DNA of 33,248 nucleotides from Methanosphaera sp. (GTDB lineage: Archaea > Methanobacteriota > Methanobacteria > Methanobacteriales > Methanobacteriaceae). Positions 18,884-27,573 of the stretch are shown piece after piece; position 1 is the first letter of the stretch; each line of letters starts with the position of its first letter. Position numbers and translations under genes: made by a program. The notes below the pieces were generated by a model. That model made no database searches. It had not been told where the DNA came from and saw nothing but the letters and a program-made list of their open reading frames with translations. The DNA lies in assembly GCA_017430835.1 (NCBI GenBank), contig JAFRMD010000153.1:1-33248 (forward strand), written 5' to 3'.

Positions 18884-19363
18884 AATAATCGCCTTTAATT
18901 AGATTACAACGTTACATTTTCTTGTAAGGTATAATTATTTTTTTTAGCGATGTGATGAAAAAATTTTTATGTGTTGTTATTTTTTCTTTTTGAGATTTAT
19001 TATTTAATAAAAGAGAATCCTGTATGGATTCTGTTATTTAATATTATGATAACCGCCATATTGTGTTGTTTGGCAGTTATGTTAGTATAATTATTATAAT
19101 GTATATGAATAACTTACTTCGTTATACTTATACAAATATTCTATATATAATTACTTTTATTAAAATGTTTGTTAGAAAATAATGTTGGAAACATATATTA
19201 ATTAGGAATGATATAAATTATTTCATAGCTAATTGTATGACAATGTAATACAATTCATTTTTTTAACATGATTTTAATAAAGAATAATCTTCATAGTAAT
19301 TGAAGTTATTTAACAATAGTATAATTTGAAAATAAATCATAATAATTTAATAGAGGGAAATTA
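18884..19363. promoter_or_regulatory. Divergent dnaG/aIF5A intergenic region with two stable hairpins
   Basis: A 480-base region. It contains two hairpins in tandem: AATAA..AGAATCC/GGATTCT.TTATT (19006-19038) and ATAACcGCCA/TGGCaGTTAT (19049-19080). Both are GC-richer than their surroundings and lie about 120 bases from the dnaG start and 280 from aIF5A. Several TATA-like stretches lie downstream (for example TATATATAA near 19142 and GATATAAATT near 19209) and may drive aIF5A. There is no credible ORF. Confidence 0.4.
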
Positions 19364-19762
19364 ATGGCAACTAAAGTAGTAGAAATTAAAACTTTAAAAC
19401 AAGGAAAATACTTAGTATTAGATGGAGAAGCTTCAAAAATTACCAGTATCTCAACATCATCTCCTGGTAAACATGGAGCAGCAAAAGCACGTATTGAAGC
19501 TGTAGGTATTTTTGACAACCAAAAAAGAAGTTTAGTAAAACCTGTTAACGCAAAAGTGGATGTACCTATTATTGATAAAAGAGTAGGACAAGTAATTGCT
19601 TTAATGGGTGCAGAAGTACAAATCATGGACTTAGAAACATTCGAAACAATTGACTTACCAATACCTGATGATTTAAAAGATGAAATCGTTGAAGGTAAAG
19701 AAGTAGAATACATCGAAGCAATGGGTAATATGAAAATCATGAGAACAAAAGGTGGAAACTAG
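19364..19762 (+). CDS. eif5A: Translation factor aIF5A (hypusine-containing)
   Basis: A 132-residue archaeal IF5A, which relieves ribosome stalling. The modification loop [11 protein letters not shown] carries K36, the site for hypusine or deoxyhypusine. The C-terminal OB fold starts near [28 protein letters not shown]. The start is ATG 19364 with GAGGGA upstream. It is monocistronic. No deoxyhypusine synthase gene lies in the window. Confidence 0.95.
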   Translation: MATKVVEIKTLKQGKYLVLDGEASKITSISTSSPGKHGAAKARIEAVGIFDNQKRSLVKPVNAKVDVPIIDKRVGQVIALMGAEVQIMDLETFETIDLPIPDDLKDEIVEGKEVEYIEAMGNMKIMRTKGGN

Positions 19763-20370
19763 ATATAAAACCTTTAGACTCATTTTATTATTCTTTTTTG
19801 TAAACTTTTTTTCAAGTGAACTTTTTTTTGTTAATTATTAATATTTTATAATTAATATGATGTTTTTTATTACATTTTTTTTGATAATTATCTTTTTTGA
19901 AAATATTTATTGTTTAATCCTTATTTCCTGATTAGTTGTTAATATTATTCTATCTCTTATCTGGAGTGCTTATTTCTTTTAATATTATTAATTATGATTC
20001 ATAATATTTAATCAGTAATTTTATATATAATATTGGATAAATAATATAATTAGTTAATTAGCTATAAGAGAATAATATAGTATTTAAAATTTAATTAAGA
20101 AAGACTCTACAAATATTTAATAAATATATAGTATAATTTTCCAAAATTTTTTTATTACAAAGGATTTTGGATATTAATTATTTTAAATACTTATTTTATT
20201 CTTTCTAAAGAAGGGAAAATATAATCTACACAATTTAAAATCCTGAGCTTATTTTTAGAAATAGCTGATTAATAGATAGGATTTAATCACATAAGTTCTA
20301 TTAATTACTACATAACTTTTTTTTATGCATTTTTTTTTATTTCAAATTTAAAAAATAGTAATTTGGGAGT
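19763..20370. other. Convergent AT-rich intergenic region with weak hairpins
   Basis: A 608-base region between aIF5A (+) and the GyrI-like gene (-). The T-rich run after aIF5A probably terminates it. Further on, AGGATTTT (20161-20168) can pair with AAAATCCT (20237-20244), followed by a bulged hairpin AGCTTATTT/AAATAGCT (20246-20266) and ATTAATAGA/TCTATTAAT (20268-20276/20297-20305). A TATA-like AAATATATAG lies about 40 bases upstream of these. It may be a small RNA, but such AT-rich pairing can arise by chance. There is no credible ORF. Confidence 0.3.
20350..20370 (-). terminator. C-containing/U-run terminator of the GyrI-like gene
   Basis: On the minus strand the stop is followed by ACTCCCAAATTACTATTTTT. 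This is a short C cluster and then a T-run, the compact version of the pattern. Confidence 0.4.
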
Positions 20371-20862
20371 TTAATCTCTTTTTGGACCCATGTATATTAC
20401 AGGCAAATGGATTTCTGTTTTAATTTCTTCAACTGGAGTGCCTGGACTTGCAGGATAGTAAATTTCAGTTATTGGACCAACAATATCATAATTGTTTTCC
20501 AGGGCGTAATCAACAATTTTTCTTACACTTTCATTAAAGTTTTTATGGGATCCTTTATGTATTCCGGAAAGAACTGTGTGGCTTGTTAATTCTTTAAGAC
20601 CTAATTTTCCAAGTCTTCCTGCTGGTTTTCCATCGTTATAAAAGTCTTTGATGGGCATTCCAACTTCAAAGATTTGGTCATTTTCGGCATGTTCCTCAAG
20701 GTCATTGTCATATGATCCGTAAGGGTATCCTACTGCTTCCAGGTTGTTTTCTGCTATGAGTTCTCCTACTTCTTCAATAAATTCGGGTAATTTGCTGAAA
20801 CTGTCAATATGGGGAACATATGCTACTTTTTGGTCAGGAATTCTTTTTTCTTTAATTTCCAT
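20371..20862 (-). CDS. GyrI-like / AraC effector-binding domain protein
   Basis: A 163-residue stand-alone SHS2/GyrI-like small-molecule-binding domain. Features: the opening strand KRIPDQKVAYVPHIDSFSKLPEFIEEV, the YDNDLEEHAENDQIFEVGMPI segment typical of effector-binding domains, TVLSGIHKGSHKNFNESVRKIVDYALENNYDIVGPITEIYY, and the C-terminal KTEIHLPVIYM. It has no DNA-binding domain, so it is not a complete AraC/MerR regulator; the ligand is unknown. It stands alone between the aIF5A and adhesin genes. Confidence 0.85.
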   Translation of the reverse strand: MEIKEKRIPDQKVAYVPHIDSFSKLPEFIEEVGELIAENNLEAVGYPYGSYDNDLEEHAENDQIFEVGMPIKDFYNDGKPAGRLGKLGLKELTSHTVLSGIHKGSHKNFNESVRKIVDYALENNYDIVGPITEIYYPASPGTPVEEIKTEIHLPVIYMGPKRD

Positions 20863-21265
20863 TATAATTCATCCATAAATTTTTATTCTAATTTTTTTCT
20901 TTATTATAATACTATTTTTTATCACTTCATTTATAAGAATTTTTAAAAAATATTTGCTCTTTTTCCAAAACAAGCAATTCATTGAAACAATCAATTTTCA
21001 TAATATTCCATCACTTCTTTATTCGTTTTGTTGAATGAGTCTAGTGGTAAATTTAATTAACAATTGTTTATTATTGTGTTGTCAAAATACTTTATACTCC
21101 TTTAATATGTTTTTGTCAATTTTGTATTGTTTTAACCTTATTACATAAATGTAATTTGGAGGAGCTATTACGGAAAAGTTAAAAGAATCGGATCTAACTA
21201 ATAATGCTTAACATTTTCTTATGATACTCCTCCTTCATTAAAAAAATAGCAGGAGGTAAATGTTA
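20863..21265 (+). promoter_or_regulatory. Leader region of the Ig-repeat adhesin with SD-like/anti-SD-like repeat
   Basis: A 403-base gap. GGAGGAG (21158-21164) and CTCCTCC (21227-21233) are a 7-bp inverted repeat in the probable leader, and a further AGGAGG (21251-21256) serves the adhesin. After the first GGAGG a 13-codon frame begins with ACG where an ATG would be expected (21170, ending TAA), so it may be a decayed leader peptide. TATA-like sequences lie upstream in AT-rich DNA, but the start site cannot be fixed. Confidence 0.3.
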
Positions 21266-24200
21266 ATGAAATCAAATCAGATAATGCTTTGTTTATTCAT
21301 ATTGGCATTCTTTGTATTAATATTGGGACCTTACACTACCAGTGCGGCAAATGCTACCGAACATTCAACCGGTATTGTAAAAGAAAATTTTCAGAAGGAA
21401 AACACAGCTAAGATTGAAACACCAAAGAAAATTCAAAGTGTTAAGACAAATCAAACATCACAAACAAGTATAACGAAGAAAACACAAAGTAAAGAGGTCA
21501 AAAAATCTCCCCAACTGGAACCCATAGAATTATACACGGAGGATGTGGAATGTAACTATGGTGATGTGGTGGAATTAAGTGTAACAACACAACCGGAAGG
21601 AGTGGATGATGGAATAATAACATGGGTTATAGATGAAGATGTTGTTGGAGTAAGAAATCTTTCAAGAACCTCTGGAAACTATGAACTGGACACATCAGAT
21701 TATGAACCTGGAGTTCATGAAATACTTGTTGATTATGGCGTAAGTAACACATACGACAATGCGAATGCAAGATCCACACTTACAATAAACAAGATAGAAA
21801 CATCAATAACTAATTTACAATACGAATTTAATGATGAAAATAAAATTAAGGTAAATTATAACATAGAAGCAAATGATGAATATTTGGACTTCGGTAAACT
21901 AAACGTTTACTATGAAGATTCACCAATAAGCACACAAAACATAAGCTCAGAAAATCCTTCATTAATTATAGACAGCATTTACAATGAAGAAATATTGACA
22001 TTTGAATATGTTGGAAACAGGTACTATGCAAATGTAACATCAGAAGAATTGCTTTATCTTGACAAACTTGATTTAAGCATTTATTTGCCATACATGACTG
22101 GATATCAGTCTTCACAAATAAATCAAACAGTAACCTTCAACACAAATCGGATGATTAATGATGGAAGATTAGGTTTATACATTGATGGGGTGTTAATTAA
22201 CCAGTATGATGTAAGCAGTAAAAATTTGACACTATCAGTAAATCTTGAAAACTTTGAAGTTGGAAGTTATCCAGTATACATAGAATACACTGGAAGTAAA
22301 GTTTATCAGGATGCAGGCTATTTAACAACACTTAAAGTTAACGAAATTAAAACAACTCTTTACACATACAATATAACAGCTCATAAAAATGAGGAAATAA
22401 CAATTAGATCTTATGTGTATAATTATGTTGGAGAAACTGATGAGGGACTGCTTGAATTTTTCTTAGATGATGAAAGTATAGAAACACGAATAGTAAATAA
22501 TTCAAGAACAAACATCACATATTTAATTCCGAATGCGATAAGTTATGGACAACATCAGATAAGGGTTGTATATTATGGTACACAAAAATACTCTCCAAGT
22601 GAAGCAACTGCAGTATTGGATGTAGTAAAATATCAAAACACAATATCCATTAGAAATTACACTCTAAACGATGAAGGACAAATAGTTTTAAACGTTAATT
22701 CATACTCATATAACCAAACGGTTGATTCCGGAGAAATCAGATATTACGTAAACGGAAGTTATGTTTCAACTGTAAATGTAACAAGCAACAATACACAAAT
22801 AACTCTCCCTCCAGAGTATGAAGCAGGAAATGATTATGAGATCAGATTGGAATATTCCAACTCAGACAAATTCAATGACTCAACACTAACAAACACAATA
22901 TCTCCAGACAAGATTGAAACAAGTATTAGAATATACAAAAATGTGAACAATAAAAACATACTTAACATAACAACATATGTATATGCAGGCAACTATCAAC
23001 AATTAAATGAAGGCATAGTTGAATTTTACTTAAACAATACCTTGATAGATAGAGCAAACGTAAAAAATAACACGGCAAATATCACATACAACATGACAGG
23101 AAAAATCGACTCAATCTATGAAATAAAAACATTATATGTGGGAACAAAAGTATACGAGAATTCACAAAATACAACAACACTAGACTACATAACACACAAA
23201 GACCCAATATACATAAGGACAAACTCAACAATCAATGCCTTGCCCGGGGATGATATTCAAATAAACGCAACAATAACCGATTATGAAGAAAACATAATTG
23301 GTGACGACTTTGAAGCCCAAATAATAATAAACAACGAAGAAATAAACACTACAATACACAACGGAAGATTATCATTCAACCACACATTAACAGATCAAAT
23401 GCCCGAAGGAAACTATGACATTGTAATCCAAATACCAGAAACAACATATTACACAAGCACAAACAAAACAGTAAAACTAACAATAACAAAAGATGCCACA
23501 TATATCACAGCAACAAACAAAATAACAGCAACAAAAGGAGAGACAATAACAGTAAACGCAACACTAAACTCCAACGGTGAAAAAATAAATGAAAACATAA
23601 TGGCAATAGTGAAAATAGGAAACAAAACAATATACCAGGGATACTTCATAAACGGAACACTCAAATATAAAATAAAAACATCAGACAAATACACAAACGA
23701 CTCTTACTTACTTACAATCAAATCTAAAGAAAGCAGACAATACAGGGAAGCAATAAAAACAATCAACCTAACACTAGAACAAAGAAAAACATACATAGTC
23801 TCAAAAGACATTTACACAAAAAGTGGAAATAAAATAATAATTCAGGCAACAGTATATGACTTGCTAACAAGAAAAGCAGTAAACTCCACATCGGAAGCAT
23901 GCATAAAAGTAAACAATGTAACAATAAAAAACATGCAGATAAGCAATGGAAAAATATTACATGCCTACATAAACAATTACTCATCAGAAAAATACAACCT
24001 AACAATAAAATTTGGGGGGAATGACATATATGAGAGTTCACAATGGGATGGAAATATCTACCTAAACAAGACAGAAATAAAAATAACAACAAATAACATT
24101 AACACAAAGTCCCACAAAACAATAAACATAAAAGCAAACTTGTATGAAAACAATAAATTGGCAACAGGAGAAATAAACGCGATAATAAAAATAAATGACA

Positions 24201-24607
24201 TAACCATAAGCTCACAAACAGTAACAGACGGAAAAATTAACTGCAACTACACATTGCCAGACCACATAGGATCAGGCACATACACAATTACAATTAAAAC
24301 GGGAGAAACAGGAAAATACTACAATGCAAGTACCAACGCAAAACTAATCGTAACAAAAAACTACAAGTACATTAACACAACGAATATCAAGACAAAAGTC
24401 AATGAAACAATAAACATTAAAGCACAACTGTTGGATGAGGAAGGAAAACTTATTAACAAGACAACAGGCTGTTGTGTAAAAATTGACGGAATAACAATAG
24501 AAAATCTTAACGTGACTGATGGACTAATAAACTTTAATTATACATTACCTGAAAACATGAAAGCAGGAAATTATACAATGTTATTTAAAGCAGCAGAATC
24601 AACATGA
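21266..24607 (+). CDS. Large secreted adhesin-like protein with Ig-like repeats; ends at an in-frame TGA
   Basis: About 1,113 residues. The N-terminal signal peptide is KSNQIMLCLFILAFFVLILG with cleavage near TTSAANA, followed by a Thr/Lys/Gln-rich stalk (to about 85). The rest is a long tandem series of about 90-100-residue bacterial Ig-like (Big-type) domains, each with a motif such as EGIVEFYLNNTLIDRANVKNNTANITYNM and ending in VYENSQNTTTL-like strands. This is the architecture of methanogen adhesin-like proteins. AGGAGG at 21251-21256 favours ATG 21266; ATG 21260 is closer. The TGA at 24605-24607 interrupts the last repeat: the same frame runs 15 more codons (YMHATKTVVLEVEES) to a TAA at 24653-24655 and completes it. 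No C-terminal anchor is visible. Codons become strongly A-ending in the second half. Confidence 0.9.
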   Translation: MKSNQIMLCLFILAFFVLILGPYTTSAANATEHSTGIVKENFQKENTAKIETPKKIQSVKTNQTSQTSITKKTQSKEVKKSPQLEPIELYTEDVECNYGDVVELSVTTQPEGVDDGIITWVIDEDVVGVRNLSRTSGNYELDTSDYEPGVHEILVDYGVSNTYDNANARSTLTINKIETSITNLQYEFNDENKIKVNYNIEANDEYLDFGKLNVYYEDSPISTQNISSENPSLIIDSIYNEEILTFEYVGNRYYANVTSEELLYLDKLDLSIYLPYMTGYQSSQINQTVTFNTNRMINDGRLGLYIDGVLINQYDVSSKNLTLSVNLENFEVGSYPVYIEYTGSKVYQDAGYLTTLKVNEIKTTLYTYNITAHKNEEITIRSYVYNYVGETDEGLLEFFLDDESIETRIVNNSRTNITYLIPNAISYGQHQIRVVYYGTQKYSPSEATAVLDVVKYQNTISIRNYTLNDEGQIVLNVNSYSYNQTVDSGEIRYYVNGSYVSTVNVTSNNTQITLPPEYEAGNDYEIRLEYSNSDKFNDSTLTNTISPDKIETSIRIYKNVNNKNILNITTYVYAGNYQQLNEGIVEFYLNNTLIDRANVKNNTANITYNMTGKIDSIYEIKTLYVGTKVYENSQNTTTLDYITHKDPIYIRTNSTINALPGDDIQINATITDYEENIIGDDFEAQIIINNEEINTTIHNGRLSFNHTLTDQMPEGNYDIVIQIPETTYYTSTNKTVKLTITKDATYITATNKITATKGETITVNATLNSNGEKINENIMAIVKIGNKTIYQGYFINGTLKYKIKTSDKYTNDSYLLTIKSKESRQYREAIKTINLTLEQRKTYIVSKDIYTKSGNKIIIQATVYDLLTRKAVNSTSEACIKVNNVTIKNMQISNGKILHAYINNYSSEKYNLTIKFGGNDIYESSQWDGNIYLNKTEIKITTNNINTKSHKTINIKANLYENNKLATGEINAIIKINDITISSQTVTDGKINCNYTLPDHIGSGTYTITIKTGETGKYYNASTNAKLIVTKNYKYINTTNIKTKVNETINIKAQLLDEEGKLINKTTGCCVKIDGITIENLNVTDGLINFNYTLPENMKAGNYTMLFKAAEST

Positions 24608-24684
24608 TATATGCATGCAACCAAAACAGTAGTATTGGAAGTAGAAGAAAGTTAAATAAACTATTTTTTATTTTTTTTTTTTTT

Positions 24685-24706
24685 AAAAAAAGTTAAGATT
24701 GGGAGG
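24685..24706 (-). terminator. C-rich/U-run terminator of the beta-helix adhesin
   Basis: Directly after the stop the minus strand reads CCTCCCAATCTTAAC and then seven T. The C-rich element touches the stop codon. On the other side, T-runs at 24664-24684 serve the convergent adhesin. Confidence 0.45.
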
Positions 24707-27418
24707 TTAATAAGCATTTGCATTTTTAGGGTAGCTTGAGATCAAACCATAACGGAATAAACTGTAACCATCAGAACCTGCTTTAATCACGGTTTGGGCA
24801 TCTTGTTCTAATTCACTTTTTGGAAGTAGGGTTGTGCTTGATCCCTTATATGTTTGTAGAACAGTGACTACTTTTGAATATTTGGCTTTTTTAACAACAT
24901 AGGCTGTTACTTTTGCTAACCATGCACTAGTAGGTGTGTAATCATACTTGTAGGCCATAGGCATCATTACATCGACATAAGGACTTAATGCAGCATAGTC
25001 CTGACCATAATATGTTTTAGTGCCTGCCATTTCTGCAAATACTGCTGCAGATAATATTGAATTGGAGTTGTAACTCTTAATGATATTATTCACTGATTTT
25101 ACGAAACTGGTAATTTTTGAAGGTTTTACAATACTTGGTTTTGTTCCATCATAACGAACGTAATCTAAACAAATACCTTTAACACCATTAATTCTAATTG
25201 TTTTATAAATAAAGTTTTTAATCATTGTTTGTTGTTTTGAACTTAAATCAAATCCATGATCAGTTATAAAACAAATTATCCATGCATGTACACGAATATT
25301 CGTGTTTTTGGTTAATTTGATTACGTTTTTAAGTTGTTTAACGTCATTTGTTGAAGCTCGTGATTGAACATAAACGTCAGTAATGCCAACATTTTTCCAT
25401 GTGTCAACAGTATTCTTTGTTACACTAGAATCTAATCTAATAAATAAAGATGTAATTCTATCTGAGCCTTTTACACTAATTTTATTTTTAATTTTTTGAT
25501 TGGATACGGTGGCAGTAACATTGGATATGCCGGCTTTAGTATAAACGCATTTTGATTCATAATACCCTCTTTTATAAACTGTTTTGTTGGTATTTACACC
25601 AGGACCTTTAATGACAATATTCATTTTTAAAATTGGAATGTATTTATTGTTTTCACGTTTTGTAACAGTTTTACCGTCATATAAGTAATTTAATGATATG
25701 ATATTGGTACTGTTCTTTTTAACTTTGGATGGATTGTCATTAATTAATTTCATGTAAATCCAATTACTTATAGTTGAATTATATTGTCTTGAACTAGGTT
25801 TATCGTTTTTACCCCACCAGTTATAATTGGCAGTTAACTTTCCTTTCTTGTTATATACATCAACTTTGTTATTGAGTAATATTGAATTTTTAACAGTTAC
25901 TTTTCCATTATTGTTATATATTGCTCCTCCATTTTTGGCATTGTTGTCCGAGAATACTGCTTTGGAAATACTTAAGTCAGATGCTTGGTTATTAATGGCT
26001 CCACCTTTTGATGCAACATTTTTAGTGAATGTGGAATTTGAAATTGTATTGGTTACTTCAATGTTATTAATATATATTGCACTTCTAGTATTTGAACCGA
26101 AGATGCTTTGTTTTATTGTGAGTTTTGTTTTTCCAATTGCATAGATTGCTCCACCAACAGAAGCGTTATTGTTTGTGAAAGTGTCATTAAGTAATAGTAA
26201 TGTTTGGGTTTTGTTTGTTTGGCTGGATATTGCTCCACCATACTTTGCAGAGTTGTTATTAAGTTTTGTCTGTGTAATTGTTGCTTTTCCTACATTATAT
26301 AAGAAACCACCCTGTGATGTTGCAGTATTGGATTTAACTGAATTCTGGTCAATCATTATGTTTAAATGGGAGGATATTGCTCCACCAATATCTGCATTAT
26401 TTCTGTTGAAAGTATTTTCTGTTGAATTGATTTTTCCTGAAGTATAAATTGCTCCGCCTTCATTTGTTGCATTGTTGTTTTCAAACAAGGTTTTGTCAAT
26501 GGTTAAACTAGCTTTTCTGTTATATATTGCTCCTCCATTTGTTCCTTCATTTTTTATAAAACGTGAGGATTGGATGATGTTGTCGTAATCGTTTTGGTTA
26601 ATGTAAACGGAAGTGTCGTAGTTGTTTGTAAAGTTACACGAGTTGATGTTTAAAGTACCGTTTGAAAATATTGCACTACCACTTTGTTTTGCTTTGTTTG
26701 AGGAAAATGTGCTGTATTTGATTGTTAAATTATTTGTATTGAATATTGCTCCACCATTTTTAGCATTGTTGCTACTGAATGCTGTTTTTGAAATTTTTAA
26801 ATTTCCTGTATTGTAAACAGCTCCACCAAGATTATTGGAGTATGATGTTTTAATTTTTAAACCTTTTATTTTAAGAGTGCCCTTGTTATTGATTGCTGCA
26901 CCGTTAGTTGTTGAGTATGCATTTTCTATGGTAAATCCTTTAAATGTTATGGTACCTTCAGTGTTGAAAGCTTGTTTTTTCTCACAGTCAATTATTGTAT
27001 TTTTAGTATTTTCTCCAAGGATTGTTACGTTGTTATTAATGGATATTTCTGATTGTTTGTAAGTACCATTGGATAAGTAAATTGTACCTCCCTTAGAAAC
27101 TGTGCTTAAAGCATTTTGAATAGTTTTTTTAGGAGAATTCTTTGTTCCTGAGTTTGAATCAGAACCATCAGTACTTACATATACATATTGTGTATTATTG
27201 CTTTTTTTAGTAGTTTTTGTCGTAGTTTGAGTTTTTTTCTTTGAAATGTCTGCTTTAGTGTATGTATTTATATTATTGGTGTTTTTTTCAGTCATCTTGG
27301 ATAATTCCACTTTTTTGGTTGAATTCTCTCCTGCAGATGCTGAAGAAATACACAGTAATAAAGCAAGTACTATTAATATTGGAAATAATCTTTTTAAGAT
27401 TAATGTTTTGTTTTTAAT
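24707..27418 (-). CDS. Secreted beta-helix adhesin-like protein with C-terminal glycoside-hydrolase-like TIM barrel; atypical ATT start
   Basis: About 903 residues if it starts at ATT (27418), or 867 from the internal GTG at 27310. Upstream of that GTG the frame encodes a fine signal peptide (KNKTLILKRLFPILIVLALLL, then CISSASAGENS). However, an in-frame TAA precedes it and there is no ATG, GTG or TTG between; only ATT, about 7 bases after a GAGGTG site, can start it. Next come a DUF1565-like N-terminal cap (YVSTDGSDSNSGTKNSPKKT) and about 400 residues of right-handed beta-helix repeats with GGAIYN-type turns. A linker strand domain follows, and the last about 250 residues form a TIM-barrel glycosidase-like domain (GICLDYVRYDGT, SAAVFAEMAG, YVDVMMPMAYKYDY) resembling GHL10/DUF4015 families. 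No membrane anchor is seen. It may act on cell-wall or extracellular polysaccharide; this is inferred. Confidence 0.85.
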   Translation of the reverse strand: MKNKTLILKRLFPILIVLALLLCISSASAGENSTKKVELSKMTEKNTNNINTYTKADISKKKTQTTTKTTKKSNNTQYVYVSTDGSDSNSGTKNSPKKTIQNALSTVSKGGTIYLSNGTYKQSEISINNNVTILGENTKNTIIDCEKKQAFNTEGTITFKGFTIENAYSTTNGAAINNKGTLKIKGLKIKTSYSNNLGGAVYNTGNLKISKTAFSSNNAKNGGAIFNTNNLTIKYSTFSSNKAKQSGSAIFSNGTLNINSCNFTNNYDTSVYINQNDYDNIIQSSRFIKNEGTNGGAIYNRKASLTIDKTLFENNNATNEGGAIYTSGKINSTENTFNRNNADIGGAISSHLNIMIDQNSVKSNTATSQGGFLYNVGKATITQTKLNNNSAKYGGAISSQTNKTQTLLLLNDTFTNNNASVGGAIYAIGKTKLTIKQSIFGSNTRSAIYINNIEVTNTISNSTFTKNVASKGGAINNQASDLSISKAVFSDNNAKNGGAIYNNNGKVTVKNSILLNNKVDVYNKKGKLTANYNWWGKNDKPSSRQYNSTISNWIYMKLINDNPSKVKKNSTNIISLNYLYDGKTVTKRENNKYIPILKMNIVIKGPGVNTNKTVYKRGYYESKCVYTKAGISNVTATVSNQKIKNKISVKGSDRITSLFIRLDSSVTKNTVDTWKNVGITDVYVQSRASTNDVKQLKNVIKLTKNTNIRVHAWIICFITDHGFDLSSKQQTMIKNFIYKTIRINGVKGICLDYVRYDGTKPSIVKPSKITSFVKSVNNIIKSYNSNSILSAAVFAEMAGTKTYYGQDYAALSPYVDVMMPMAYKYDYTPTSAWLAKVTAYVVKKAKYSKVVTVLQTYKGSSTTLLPKSELEQDAQTVIKAGSDGYSLFRYGLISSYPKNANAY

Positions 27419-27573
27419 AAATAAACACCTCTTTATTATTCATAAATTCAACAGTCTTAAAATTATAGTATGTGTGTTTTTATTAATAAAATTTGTTGGA
27501 ATATTAGTATTTGAAACTTTATTTCAAGGATATTGATTGCTTTATTAGAAATAGTATAATGGGGGGGGGTCAT
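27419..27573 (-). promoter_or_regulatory. Upstream region of the beta-helix adhesin with a nine-G tract
   Basis: This 155-base gap carries the promoter of the adhesin (-) and the 3' end of the antiporter gene (-). A run of nine G on the plus strand (27561-27569) lies 4 bases past the antiporter stop, about 143 bases upstream of the adhesin start. Minus-strand TATA-like sequences lie around 27470-27500. The tract may be a C-rich terminator, a slippage site, or both. Confidence 0.4.
27561..27573 (-). terminator. Poly-C 3' end of the antiporter gene
   Basis: The minus strand after the TAG reads ATGA and then nine C, with AT-rich sequence after. It fits the C-rich end pattern but lacks a long T-run. 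Confidence 0.3.

Noticed and set aside
24605..24607. Selenocysteine codon at the TGA
   Set aside because: No SECIS-like hairpin nearby, adhesins are not selenoproteins, and the position aligns with an ordinary residue of the repeat.
21266..24607. CRISPR-like or DNA tandem repeats in the adhesin gene
   Set aside because: Repeats are protein-level Ig domains of about 90-100 residues and are diverged at the DNA level; no short identical repeats with spacers occur anywhere in the window.
24707..27310. Plus-strand ORFs across the beta-helix adhesin (for example 26169-26447, 26835-27062)
   Set aside because: They are antisense shadows of the repeat region, with no ribosome binding site and low-complexity hydrophobic translations.
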